From: an uncultured Parabacteroides sp.
GTDB lineage: Bacteria > Bacteroidota > Bacteroidia > Bacteroidales > Tannerellaceae
Assembly (NCBI GenBank): GCA_944326775.1
Contig: CALVFH010000011.1
Span: 1-38,583 of the forward strand
Reading direction: 5' to 3'
DNA length: 38,583 nucleotides
A program made the translations under genes and the position numbers. Under the pieces are notes generated by a model. The model was given only the letters and a program-made list of their open reading frames with translations, did not search any database and had not been told where the DNA came from. Below, one piece after another: positions 26,410 through 35,746 of the stretch; position 1 is the first letter of the stretch; every line of letters starts with the position of its first letter.

Positions 26410-27867
26410 TTATTTTTTCGGAATGTGTTTCAGCAGTTCCAGTAAATGTTGCCACCACAAACCTACGGTAGAGATTTCAATCCGTTCGTTAGGTGAATGA
26501 ACGTCGCGGAGGGTCGGACCAAAGGAAATCATATCCAGATGCGGATATTTTTCGAGGAACAGACCGCATTCCAATCCGGCATGGATGGCTTTAATTTCAG
26601 CATCTTTGCCGAAAAGTTTGTGATAAGTTTCCTGGGCGATTTTCAGAATAGGAGAATCTGGATTGGGTGCCCATCCCGGATAACCGTCGCCGTGCGATAC
26701 TTCCGCGCCTGCCAACAGGAAGGTGCTGGCTACCTGGTCGGCTACCGCGTTCTTGCACGATTCGATAGAGCTGCGCTGGCTGGTTCCGACTACAATCGTG
26801 TTGTTTTCCTTCATCTTTACAGAAGCCAGGTTGGTAGAGGTTTCTACCAGACCTTCGATATCGTGGCTCATGCCGATTACTCCGTGAGGGCAGGCATTGA
26901 GCGCGTAAATCAGTTTCTCGGTAGTTGACGGATCTATTACGGTAGCCGGTTTTTCAGCAGACTCCATGGAGAGACGGACATTCTTGTCCACATGCTTCAG
27001 TTCGTTTTCGATGTCGGCGGCGAAGTGATTCAGCATGACGCGTACAGGTTCTTTGTCTGCCGACTGGATGCCGATCACTGCATGAGCTTCGCGGGCAATG
27101 GCATTCCGCAGGTTTCCTCCGTCGATGGAAGCCAAAACAAACGGATGCGCTTTTTTCAACTGATAAAGGAAACGGGCGAGAATCTTGTTGGCGTTTCCTA
27201 AGCCTTTATGGATTTCGCCGCCCGAATGACCTCCGTTCAATCCTTTAATATCAATGCGGAAATACAGATAATCGGCCGGAGCCGGTTCCGGAGTGTAGTG
27301 GAATACAGCTTGCGTATCTTTTCCACCGGCACAACCCATGAAGATTTGTCCTTCATCTTCGCTATCAAGGTTGAGGAGGATATTTCCCGTCATAAAACCT
27401 TCTTTCAACGCTTTGGCGCCGGTCAATCCGGTCTCTTCATCGACGGTAAACAGACATTCTACAGGTCCGTGTTCGATATCATCGGAAGCCAGCAGCGCCA
27501 GCTCGGTAGCAACACCAATCCCGTTGTCTGAACCCAATGTTGTTCCATTGGCACGGACCCAATCGCCCTCAACAATGGTTTCAATCGGGTCGTTTTCAAA
27601 GTCGTGTGTTATGTCGTTGTTCTTTTCGCAAACCATGTCCATGTGCGACTGGAGGACAACCGTCTGGCGGTCTTCCATGCCCGGAGTGGCCGGTTTGGAG
27701 ATTAAAATATTGCCTGCCTCGTCTTTTTTATAGGCTAATTTGTGTTCCTTGGCAAAAGCTTCCAAGTAAGCGATGATCTTTCCTTCCTTTTTTGAAGGGC
27801 GAGGAATCTGCGTAATCTCGTGGAAATATTTCCAGACGATTCCCGGTTTTAAATCTGTAACTTTCAT
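26410..27867 (-). CDS. pepD: Aminoacyl-histidine dipeptidase (PepD, M20C)
   Basis: The 485-residue cytosolic metallopeptidase matches PepD (usual length about 485), which cleaves Xaa-His and other dipeptides. Metal-site motifs in order are QSHMDMVCEKN (His and Asp), LGSDNGIG (bridging Asp), VDEETGLTGA (catalytic Glu and metal Glu) and LNLDSEDEG, with the dimerisation domain between about residues 200 and 390. A C-terminal HAGLECG supplies the last metal-site region. It is a single-gene unit. No strong promoter box was recognised in the 148 bp upstream. Confidence 0.94.
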   Translation of the reverse strand: MKVTDLKPGIVWKYFHEITQIPRPSKKEGKIIAYLEAFAKEHKLAYKKDEAGNILISKPATPGMEDRQTVVLQSHMDMVCEKNNDITHDFENDPIETIVEGDWVRANGTTLGSDNGIGVATELALLASDDIEHGPVECLFTVDEETGLTGAKALKEGFMTGNILLNLDSEDEGQIFMGCAGGKDTQAVFHYTPEPAPADYLYFRIDIKGLNGGHSGGEIHKGLGNANKILARFLYQLKKAHPFVLASIDGGNLRNAIAREAHAVIGIQSADKEPVRVMLNHFAADIENELKHVDKNVRLSMESAEKPATVIDPSTTEKLIYALNACPHGVIGMSHDIEGLVETSTNLASVKMKENNTIVVGTSQRSSIESCKNAVADQVASTFLLAGAEVSHGDGYPGWAPNPDSPILKIAQETYHKLFGKDAEIKAIHAGLECGLFLEKYPHLDMISFGPTLRDVHSPNERIEISTVGLWWQHLLELLKHIPKK

Positions 27868-27986
27868 ATCCTTTTATGGTGTTAAAATATGATTATTATA
27901 AATATGTAATAGTCGTTGCAAATCTGTCCGGCGTGAAAAAAGTAGAATTATCGGCAGAAAAACTACTTTCTAATCAGTTAAACTCT

Positions 27987-27994
27987 TATATTTG
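27987..27994 (+). promoter_or_regulatory. -7 box of the small membrane protein/ompH-like operon
   Basis: TATATTTG matches TAnnTTTG and lies 22 bp before the ATG at 28017. A TTTC about 16 bp upstream is only a weak -33 candidate. The box lies inside the longer reading frame starting at 27876, which argues for the shorter start of the gene. Confidence 0.6.
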
Positions 27995-28016
27995 CGTCCA
28001 CAAATATAAAGGAAAA

Positions 28017-28229
28017 ATGATAAAAACATTATTGATTACGGTACTAATAATATTTATTTGCGTGGCATTGCTTTCAGTTAAAGTGATATTCAAAAAGAAT
28101 GGAACATTCCCCAACACGCATATCGAAGGTAATAAGGCGTTGGCCAAGAAAGGAATTTTTTGCGCTAAGACGGAAGATCGTATCCAGCAGCGCCGCCGCA
28201 ATTTGCAAGATAGGTTAAACGAATTGTAA
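28017..28229 (+). CDS. Small membrane protein of unknown function
   Basis: The 70-residue protein has one N-terminal membrane span (about residues 4-24, TLLITVLIIFICVALLSV), then a basic linker, then FPNTHIEGNKALAKKGIFCAKTEDR and a charged helical end. ATG 28017 is preferred to an in-frame start at 27876 because the promoter box lies between them and GGAAA precedes it. Similar short proteins appear in other Bacteroidales genomes without a known role. It is 22 bp upstream of the OmpH/Skp-like gene and probably cotranscribed, which hints at an envelope role. Confidence 0.7.
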   Translation: MIKTLLITVLIIFICVALLSVKVIFKKNGTFPNTHIEGNKALAKKGIFCAKTEDRIQQRRRNLQDRLNEL

Positions 28230-28251
28230 AAACAGAAATAGATAGATATTT

Positions 28252-28857
28252 ATGAAGAACATTAATTACGTTATTAATGGCGTACTTGCAGTTGCCGTCG
28301 TGGTTCTGTTTGTGATGCAGTTTTCCGGTAAAGAGGAAACAAGGGAGGTGAAGTCGGTTGCGTCAGGCGAAAATTTATCCGGGATTCTCCCCGTCGCTTA
28401 TGTGAATGTTGATTCTTTGTTGGAAAACTACAACTATGCAAAAGACTTGAATGAAATTATTTTGAAGAAATCAGAGAACTCCCGGGCCAGTGTCAATCAG
28501 AAAGCTACCAGTTTGCGTACCGAGATGCAGGAGTTCCAACGCAAGATAGAAAACAACGCGTTCCTTACGCGTGAACGTGCTGAGCAAGAACAACAGCGCC
28601 TGCTTCAGAAGCAGCAGGAATTGCAGGAACTGGATGCCCGTCTCTCGCAAGACCTGATGAATGAACAGCAGAAATTAAACGAACAGTTGCGTGATACCGT
28701 AGTCGCTCAGTTGAATGTTTATAACAAGGATAAAGGGTTCCAGATAATTTTCAGCAATACGTTAGGCGATAATATCCTGTTGGCAAACGATGTTTACGAC
28801 ATTACCGCTGAGGTGCTTGAATTCCTGAATAAAAACTATTCCAACGGGGCTAAATAA
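28252..28857 (+). CDS. OmpH/Skp family periplasmic chaperone-like protein
   Basis: The 201-residue protein has an N-terminal hydrophobic anchor or signal (about residues 7-24), the strand AYVNVDSLLENY (about 49-60), then a long Q/E-rich coiled coil (about 75-145) and a C-terminal QIIFSNTLGDNILLANDVYDIT strand/helix region. This is the Skp/OmpH layout (PF03938), in which coiled-coil tentacles shield unfolded outer-membrane proteins. The N-terminal segment lacks a clear cleavage site, so it may stay membrane-anchored. It is followed by a strong terminator. Confidence 0.85.
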   Translation: MKNINYVINGVLAVAVVVLFVMQFSGKEETREVKSVASGENLSGILPVAYVNVDSLLENYNYAKDLNEIILKKSENSRASVNQKATSLRTEMQEFQRKIENNAFLTRERAEQEQQRLLQKQQELQELDARLSQDLMNEQQKLNEQLRDTVVAQLNVYNKDKGFQIIFSNTLGDNILLANDVYDITAEVLEFLNKNYSNGAK

Positions 28858-30285
<1,428 letters not shown>

Positions 30286-30335
30286 TATGTTCGCTATTTG
30301 AGATACAATTATAATCGCTATTTACGTAAAGACGG

Positions 30336-30369
30336 AAAAGGCTCTCCCGTGAGGGAGGGCCTTTTTTTA
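30336..30369 (+). terminator. eno terminator
   Basis: AAAAGGCTCTCCC (30336-30348) pairs with GGGAGGGCCTTTT through a GTGA loop, with one mismatch and a run of seven Ts. Confidence 0.88.
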
Positions 30370-30396
30370 TGCAATCATGTCGCATGCAGAGTTCCT

Positions 30397-30795
30397 AAAT
30401 ACGCTGTATTTGGCATCATGTCGCGTGCAGAGTTCCTAAATACGCTGTATTTAGCATCATGTCGTGTGCAGAGTTCCTAAATACGGCGTATTTAGCGTCA
30501 TGTCGCGTGCAGAGTTATTAAATACGGCGTATTTAGCAACTATGTTGTATGCATTGTTCTTAAATACGGCGTATTTGGCAACTCTGCTGTATGCATTGTT
30601 TCTAAATACGGCGTATTTGGCAACTCTGCTGTATGCATTATTTCTAAATACGGCGTATTTAGTAACTCTGCTGTATGCATTATTTCTATATAAAATCATA
30701 TTTGATAACATTTCTTTTGAAATGGAGCTTGAGACGGCGTATTTGGTATTATTTTCTTTGGAATATTCTTAGAGACGGCGTATTTGGAAATATTT
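30397..30795. repeat. 41-42-bp tandem array with AAATACG-CGTATTT palindromic core
   Basis: Seven cores of the form AAATACGsyGTATTT start at 30397, 30438, 30479, 30520, 30562, 30604 and 30646. The first three steps are 41 bp and the rest 42 bp. The first two cores read AAATACGCTGTATTT and the rest AAATACGGCGTATTT. The linker changes midway from CATGTCGCGTGCAGAGTT-like to AACTCTGCTGTATGCATT-like. Two more half-cores (GACGGCGTATTTGG, about 30733 and 30774) mark a decayed end. ORFs on both strands through this array are by-products of the periodicity. It follows the eno terminator directly. Confidence 0.92.
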
Positions 30796-30853
30796 CTTTT
30801 GGAGATGCAATGGATAATAGCTTCCCCGCAATATCCGGGAAACAATCATATAT

Positions 30854-30903
30854 AAAAGAAAATCGGATAACCACTTGTTGGTGATTATCCGATTTTCTTT
30901 TGA
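30854..30903. terminator. Strong hairpin between the repeat array and the integrase gene
   Basis: AAAAGAAAATCGGATAA (30854-30870) pairs perfectly with TTATCCGATTTTCTTTT (30885-30901), leaving a 14-base loop. It looks like a bidirectional terminator, since A and T tracts flank both sides. No convincing gene lies just upstream on the plus strand, so it may be a boundary terminator of an old or outgoing transcript. Confidence 0.6.
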
Positions 30904-30923
30904 GGTTCCTGGCGAACCTCAAA
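30899..30923. repeat. Perfect 10-bp inverted repeat upstream of the integrase
   Basis: TTTGAGGTTC (30899-30908) and GAACCTCAAA (30914-30923) are exact inverted repeats separated by CTGGC. The site abuts the preceding hairpin and lies about 175 bp upstream of the integrase start. It may be part of an attachment or recombinase-binding site, or a second hairpin. Confidence 0.5.
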
Positions 30924-31041
30924 TCCTTATTTTGATTTATCTTTACAATCAAAAATGTTTCTAATAAATGATTGATAATGAAAGATATTTTATTTGTTGA
31001 GGAAAATATGATAACAGGAAGAAAAAAATAAATGGGAACAT

Positions 31042-31072
31042 TTTGGGAACAAATAAAATATTACTATCTTTG
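31042..31072 (+). promoter_or_regulatory. Integrase promoter
   Basis: TTTG (31042-31045) and TATCTTTG (31065-31072) are separated by exactly 19 bp, a textbook Bacteroidetes promoter, 24 bp before the integrase start. Two direct GGGAACA repeats (31034-31040 and 31045-31051) flank the -33 element and could be operator sites. Confidence 0.75.
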
Positions 31073-31096
31073 TGAGTACCAAATAAATTATCAGTT

Positions 31097-32422
31097 ATGG
31101 CAGCTAATTTTTTCATCAGGACTATCAAGAAAAATGGGGAAGCGACCTTGTTTGTTAGGGTTCGCATAGTAGGAAAAGGCATTGACATCAAACAGTCTCT
31201 CGGCTTTACTGTGGATGCGGAAAAATGGACGAAAGCGCAAAAAGATGTCAGGGCTTTAAAGAGATACCGGGAAATCGAAAGTGAGAAATGTGCCAAGATG
31301 GATGCTATCTCTTCTATGGTTAAAGCCCTCATCGAAGAAAATGAGGAAATTACTGCAGATATGTTGAGGAAACGTATATACGAGATTGTCAATGCTGAAA
31401 AGATTGCTGCAGAAAAGAAACGTCAAGAGGAAGAAGCTAAAGCCGAAGCAGAAAAGAAACGGCTTACTTTTAATGATTTTATTGTACAGTATATTGAGGA
31501 ATGTGCAACCGGTGTACGCAAGAAGGAAGACAGTACCCTGAATCTTGCAGCCGGGACCATAAAGAGTTACAAAGGTCTCCATTCTCAGCTAATGGCCTAT
31601 CAAAAGGACAGGCATATTACGATAGACTTCCCAGATATAACGGTAGCTTTTTTTGATGATTTCAAAAGGTTTATGCTAGATAAACAATATAGTCCAAACA
31701 CTGTTGCTCGTATGATAAAGATATGTAAGACTATATGTTATGCAGCTGAGAAATTGAAGTTGTTTGAAGCAAAGAATGTCCGGGAAAGCGTGAAGGCAAA
31801 ACCACGGGATGTAGATAATATCTATCTATCAAATGAGCGCATACAAGAGCTTTATGAACTGGATTTATCTCAACATGAAGCATGGGAGAAGGCTCGTGAT
31901 GTGTTTGTTGTTGGATGTCTCTCAGGACAGCGAATAAGCGACTATAAACGCATTAATGAGAACATGATAGTAACTCTATCAGATGGAAACAAATATATCA
32001 AGTTAAAGCAGGAGAAGACGGGAAAAGTTGTGTTTATCCCGTTGGATTACCGTGTTGAGGCTATTCTAAAAAAATACGACGGCGTACTGCCCAAGCTGCC
32101 TGACCAAAAAATTAATGACTATATCAAGAAGGTAGGGGAATTGCTCGGCTGGACAGAAATAGTAGAACTGGACGAACAAAGAGGCTCAATGGAATACAAA
32201 GCCAAGCGTAGGTTCTGCGACCTGATTAAGACGCACACCGCTCGCCGGTCATTCGCAACGAATATGTACAAGGCTGGAGCTTCTTTGAGTAGCATCATGG
32301 CCATTACTGGCCACGCAAGCGAGAAGCAGCTGCAGACGTATCTAAAACTTACGGAAGTAGAGAAGGCTATGGAAGCACGGAAGGAAAAATATTTCAGGGA
32401 TAACAACATGAAGATTGCTTAG
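31097..32422 (+). CDS. int: Tyrosine recombinase / integrase
   Basis: The 441-residue protein is a Bacteroidetes-type tyrosine integrase with an N-terminal arm-binding domain (about residues 1-115, beginning FFIRTIKKNGEATLFVRVRI), a long K/E-rich coiled linker, a SAM-like core-binding domain (about 130-230) and a catalytic domain. Catalytic residues visible are R279 (GQRISDYKR), H380 and R383 (HTARRSF), H406 (GHAS) and the nucleophile Y415. It should cut and rejoin DNA between the element attachment site and the chromosome. It is followed by 377 bp without a gene and reads toward the element's own genes. Confidence 0.95.
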   Translation: MAANFFIRTIKKNGEATLFVRVRIVGKGIDIKQSLGFTVDAEKWTKAQKDVRALKRYREIESEKCAKMDAISSMVKALIEENEEITADMLRKRIYEIVNAEKIAAEKKRQEEEAKAEAEKKRLTFNDFIVQYIEECATGVRKKEDSTLNLAAGTIKSYKGLHSQLMAYQKDRHITIDFPDITVAFFDDFKRFMLDKQYSPNTVARMIKICKTICYAAEKLKLFEAKNVRESVKAKPRDVDNIYLSNERIQELYELDLSQHEAWEKARDVFVVGCLSGQRISDYKRINENMIVTLSDGNKYIKLKQEKTGKVVFIPLDYRVEAILKKYDGVLPKLPDQKINDYIKKVGELLGWTEIVELDEQRGSMEYKAKRRFCDLIKTHTARRSFATNMYKAGASLSSIMAITGHASEKQLQTYLKLTEVEKAMEARKEKYFRDNNMKIA

Positions 32423-32660
32423 TATGATATATTCCTGAATAACAGGATGGTATAAGTGTTTATGCTAGCAAGATGTTTTAGAGGGGTGGGACAATGTATG
32501 GTACCCCCCCCTATGTTAATAAATGTTAATAAATGGTTACTCCATCTCAAATTTTTTTTCTTCCCCTTCTTTTTTATCTTTGTTTCAATCTAAATTATTG
32601 GTATAGTTATCTTTATGTTTCTATTATGTTTTCTACTGTTATAGAATTTATCAATATTTC
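32423..32660. other. Non-coding gap after the integrase
   Basis: No gene is seen. The stretch holds a G-rich/C-rich inverted pair (GGGGTGGG about 32483-32490, then a run of Cs at about 32503-32510) that could end integrase transcription. It also holds a 10-bp direct tandem repeat ATGTTAATAA at 32513-32522 and 32523-32532. The rest is AT-rich. Confidence 0.45.
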
Positions 32661-32691
32661 TTGCAAGTTTAATAGAATGTATCTATATTTG
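32661..32691 (+). promoter_or_regulatory. Promoter of the element's early operon
   Basis: TTG (32661-32663) and TATATTTG (32684-32691) with a 20-bp spacer match Bacteroidetes promoter elements. The predicted start of transcription near 32698 leaves only about 30 bases before a strong terminator-like hairpin, so a short leader RNA is likely. Confidence 0.65.
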
Positions 32692-32724
32692 CCCCAGACA
32701 TAATAAACAAATCAGAGCTTCAAA

Positions 32725-32777
32725 GAGAGCCTATAGCATAGCGACACGCTCGTTATGCCGTAGGCTCTTTTTTTTTT
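32725..32777 (+). terminator. Terminator-like hairpin in the leader (possible attenuator)
   Basis: GAGCCTA and GCATAGCG on the left pair with CGTTATGC and TAGGCTC on the right, making a long stem with one mismatch and wobbles, followed by ten Ts (32768-32777). It lies between a promoter and the HTH gene start at 32800, so transcription would stop before the operon unless the hairpin is overcome. It may instead define a small RNA of roughly 75 bases. Confidence 0.75.
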
Positions 32778-32799
32778 GGAGCTCAAAAAAAGGAAAAAA

Positions 32800-33093
32800 A
32801 TGACAGAACTTATTAATCAACTATGGCAATCCTTCAAGCCTCTTTTCTACGAGATAGTGAAAGACGCAGTTTCTGAAGTATTGTCTCAGACAGAGCGTAA
32901 GGAAGTGCATTATTACAGCCGGAAGGAGCTGTCAGAGAAGCTCGGAGTTTCTCTGCCAACTATATCCAGAATGGTTAAGGTAGGAATGATACACCCCCGG
33001 CGTTTAGGCCAGAGAGTTTTGTTCGATTCCAGGGAAATAGACGATGCTCTCAGAGAAAACAAATTAGCGAAGTATAAACGTGTAAAAAAATAA
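32800..33093 (+). CDS. HTH excisionase/AlpA-like DNA-binding protein
   Basis: From ATG 32800 (preceded by an AGGAAA-type site) the product has 97 residues. A leading in-frame TTG at 32776 lies inside the T tract of the hairpin and is unlikely. Residues about 36-90 form a helix-turn-helix typical of excisionase/AlpA/MerR-like proteins: YYSRKELSEKLGVSLPTISR, then GMIHPRRLGQRVLFDSREIDDAL. The N-terminal part is a helical extension. Such proteins direct excision or regulate neighbouring genes in Bacteroidetes elements. It is followed 4 bp later by a second small DNA-binding protein. Confidence 0.85.
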   Translation: MTELINQLWQSFKPLFYEIVKDAVSEVLSQTERKEVHYYSRKELSEKLGVSLPTISRMVKVGMIHPRRLGQRVLFDSREIDDALRENKLAKYKRVKK

Positions 33094-33097
33094 GAAT

Positions 33098-33409
33098 ATG
33101 ACTAAAAGAAAAAAGGCAGTCATAATGACCGCCAATCTTCCCTTCAGCAGGGGCAAAGGTACGGACAATATTCCGATTATCGAAAGAATTAAGGCGCTTT
33201 TTTTGCGTGGTGGCAAATATTCTGCCAGAGACATCAATCAAATGACAGGAACCAACGATGCACGCCGATTCATTTCTACTTTGCGGCGCTCAGGTCTGAA
33301 TATCCAAGACAGGAGGCAGGAAGATCATAGCAAGCTATATTGGTTGCCCATCAATGATAACAGACAATTATCTTTCTGGGAACGCTGGGAGGGCGTAAGT
33401 TATGACTAA
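33098..33409 (+). CDS. Winged-helix-like small protein of the element
   Basis: The 103-residue protein has a basic N-terminus and a winged-helix-like middle: IIERIKALFLRGGKYSARDINQMTGTNDARRFISTLRRSGLNI, then DRRQEDHSKLYWLPIN. This resembles the helix-turn-helix domain found beside DUF3987 genes in Bacteroidetes phages and conjugative elements. It overlaps the next gene by 8 bp, implying translational coupling with the ATPase. A role in replication control is likely but unproven. Confidence 0.72.
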   Translation: MTKRKKAVIMTANLPFSRGKGTDNIPIIERIKALFLRGGKYSARDINQMTGTNDARRFISTLRRSGLNIQDRRQEDHSKLYWLPINDNRQLSFWERWEGVSYD

Positions 33410-34757
33410 TCTATCTATCAATCCAAGAGGGCTGGAGAATAGTGCTCCCTCTTTGTCTATGGACGCTTTATCAGAGCAGGTGCAGGAATATATCCAAGCA
33501 GTAGTATCTGTATATCAATGTCCGCAAGATATGGTAATAGCCAGTGCGTTTGCTGTAGCTGGTGCTGCTGTAGGAACGAGACTGACAATAGACGATGGCA
33601 AATACAGAAACTATCCTTGCCTATGGGTCTGCATTGTTGCCCCTTCTGGGACGAATAAGAGTACCCCTATGCGTCTTCTTTTGCAACCATTGAAAGATGT
33701 GGACGCCCGAGCATACGAGGAGTTCCGAAAAGACCTGAAACTTTGGAAGGCTGCAGGGGACGATAAAGCAGACAAACCTATATTTCGTCAGCACATAGTT
33801 TCCGATTGCACCCCGGAGGCACGAACACAAATACTGATGTTTAGCCCTCATGGGGTCATTCTTAGTATGGATGAGTTGAGGACATTCATAGACAACCTGT
33901 GTAGATATAACAAATCAGGAGAACTGACGCAGCTTTTAAGTATAAATGACCATGATACCCTTACAGTTAATAGAAAAGGCGATGACCCAGTATTAATTAA
34001 TAGTCCTTACATGGCCATGTTGGGTTCAATCCAGCCTTCTATCCTTGCGGATACATTCGGCAATACTTTGATGATGGGTTCTGGTTTCAATCAGAGATGG
34101 CTTTATGTTTACCCCAATGCTACGCCCCCGCCCATGTACAGCGAAGAAACATTGCCGGAAACCATTGCAAATAGCTGGGGGATAGGTATCAAAAATTTAT
34201 TGATACATGATTTTTTAGTAGATGGGGGCAAGATGTATTTGCGGGGCGAAGCCAAACATGTTTACGAAGATTTTTACAATAAACTTCAATCCTTGAAAGC
34301 AGAGACCGACGAATATATGAGTTCCGTTTACTCCAAAATACAAATTTATGCTATCCGCTGGGCTGGTATAACTCACATTCTTGGGAAAAGCTCTTTACTT
34401 GAAAATGGCCGCTTTACCCCAGACATTACCCCTGAAGAAATGAAATACAGTTGCCGCTGCATGGAGTATTTTATATGGTGCGCTGAGAAGGTTTATGCCA
34501 AGCTGTTGGAAGGACGTAAGAAGCCAGAGACAAGGGAAATGGGCAACGAAGAAATGATAGCAAGGGTATACTTTGCCAACAAACCCAAAAGTCAAAGAGC
34601 GTTCGCTGATGCCCTCGGAGTTTCACAGCCATACATTGCCAAATGTCTAAAAAAGTATGCTTGGTTATCAGGTTATAGGTTATCAGAGAGTAAAAGTATT
34701 GATAATAAAGATGATAATGCGCAGATGCGCGATAACCACCAAGTCGATGGTATTTAG
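33402..34757 (+). CDS. DUF3987 family replication ATPase/helicase-like protein
   Basis: The 451-residue protein matches DUF3987 (PF13148), P-loop proteins found with VirE/primase genes in phages and mobile elements. APSGTNKST (about residues 78-86) is the Walker A motif, and VILSMDEL (about 150-157) is a likely Walker B. The middle part (about 160-330) fits the family's helicase-like core, and a C-terminal HTH segment (about 390-420, SQRAFADALGVSQPYIAKCL) may bind DNA. It overlaps the upstream HTH gene. Its place before the primase-like gene suggests element replication. Confidence 0.82.
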   Translation: MTNLSINPRGLENSAPSLSMDALSEQVQEYIQAVVSVYQCPQDMVIASAFAVAGAAVGTRLTIDDGKYRNYPCLWVCIVAPSGTNKSTPMRLLLQPLKDVDARAYEEFRKDLKLWKAAGDDKADKPIFRQHIVSDCTPEARTQILMFSPHGVILSMDELRTFIDNLCRYNKSGELTQLLSINDHDTLTVNRKGDDPVLINSPYMAMLGSIQPSILADTFGNTLMMGSGFNQRWLYVYPNATPPPMYSEETLPETIANSWGIGIKNLLIHDFLVDGGKMYLRGEAKHVYEDFYNKLQSLKAETDEYMSSVYSKIQIYAIRWAGITHILGKSSLLENGRFTPDITPEEMKYSCRCMEYFIWCAEKVYAKLLEGRKKPETREMGNEEMIARVYFANKPKSQRAFADALGVSQPYIAKCLKKYAWLSGYRLSESKSIDNKDDNAQMRDNHQVDGI

Positions 34758-34866
34758 ATAGCATAACAACAGAGGTTATCAGGTGAAATTGTGTAATATA
34801 TTGAATACTAAATAAAAATATAATATATAACCAATAACCTGATAACCTCCTAATAAATTAGAGAAT

Positions 34867-35745
34867 ATGAAGCAAGATATTTTTGATACAGAGATTTCGA
34901 TATACTACGGTGTCCGGGACGTGTACGGCACGACCTGCAAACTTCGTGCATTCCTTTTCGATACGAAGCACGCTTCAGAAATTGAATACCTACGTTCGTT
35001 GCCTACGAAAGAGGAACGGAACAAAATCAAGCAACGCCTTCCTATGGCCTGTATTTCCGGAGTGTTCCAGCCGACCCGTAAGGCAGACAACCTCGTAAAG
35101 CATTCCGGGCTTATTTGTGTGGATATAGACCGCCAGGATAACTTAGATATAGATAACTGGGGCGAAGTAAAGCAGGAGCTTTCAAAACTCCCTCAAATCG
35201 CCTATGTCAGTCTTTCGGTAAGCGGGAACGGCTACTTTGCCATCATTCCGCTCAAGTACCCTCACTGCCATAAACAACAATTCGAGCAGTTGAAGCGGGA
35301 TTTTGCAAAGATGGGTATCACCATAGACCCGGCTTGCGGTGATGTGTGCCGAATGCGCTGTTTGTCCTACGACCCAGAGCCGTATATCAATGCTGAGGCA
35401 GTCCCGTATGAAAGCTACTACGTTGAGCCCAAGCCTTTCATTTCGTATCAATACTCAGGCGATGCCGTGCTGGATAAGGTCTCTAAATGCTGCGACCTGA
35501 TAGCACAGAACAAGATAGATATAACAGGTGATTACAATTCGTGGTTTACCATAGGATGCGCATTGGCTTCATTGGGCGAGCAAGGCAGGCAATTTTTCCA
35601 TGTGTGCAGCGCACAGAATCCGGCCTATAAGCGTGGAGAATCGGATAAGAAGTTTGACAACCTTTTGCGGACAAGCAAGCGTATAGGTATAGGTAGCTTC
35701 TTTGAAATATGTAAGGATTATGGCGTAACTTTCAAAGGATTATGA
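34867..35745 (+). CDS. VirE_N/BT4734-like, primase-type replication protein
   Basis: The 292-residue protein has the BT4734-like/VirE N-terminal domain (PF08800), related to archaeo-eukaryotic primases: residues about 60-185 include SGVFQPTRKADNLVKHSGLICVDID-type sequence, then SVSGNGYFAIIPL and GDVCRMRCLSYDP. Residues about 200-285 look like a PriCT-type domain (DYNSWFTIGCALASLGEQGR, then FDNLLRTSKRIGIGSFFEICK). It is shorter than the full VirE-primase fusions because the ATPase is encoded separately just upstream. It ends 1 bp before the VRR-NUC gene. It probably primes replication of the element. Confidence 0.85.
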   Translation: MKQDIFDTEISIYYGVRDVYGTTCKLRAFLFDTKHASEIEYLRSLPTKEERNKIKQRLPMACISGVFQPTRKADNLVKHSGLICVDIDRQDNLDIDNWGEVKQELSKLPQIAYVSLSVSGNGYFAIIPLKYPHCHKQQFEQLKRDFAKMGITIDPACGDVCRMRCLSYDPEPYINAEAVPYESYYVEPKPFISYQYSGDAVLDKVSKCCDLIAQNKIDITGDYNSWFTIGCALASLGEQGRQFFHVCSAQNPAYKRGESDKKFDNLLRTSKRIGIGSFFEICKDYGVTFKGL

Positions 35746-35746
35746 T

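Noticed and set aside
26204..26500. Short plus-strand ORF of 98 residues upstream of pepD's end
   Set aside because: It overlaps the perfect hairpin at 26347-26398 and the pepD 3' end, has no ribosome site and shows no family pattern.
27876..28016. Upstream extension of the small membrane protein
   Set aside because: The promoter box at 27987-27994 lies inside it, and the extension lacks export or family features. The ATG at 28017 gives a clean membrane protein.
30457..30711. Repeat-encoded ORFs on both strands in the AAATACG array
   Set aside because: The period switches from 41 to 42 bp within the array, which changes frame in a coding sense, and both strands are equally open. No ribosome site or conserved product.
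32423..32799. A tRNA or other structural RNA near the integrase
   Set aside because: No cloverleaf or CCA-end pattern was found. The only structured part is the terminator-like hairpin.
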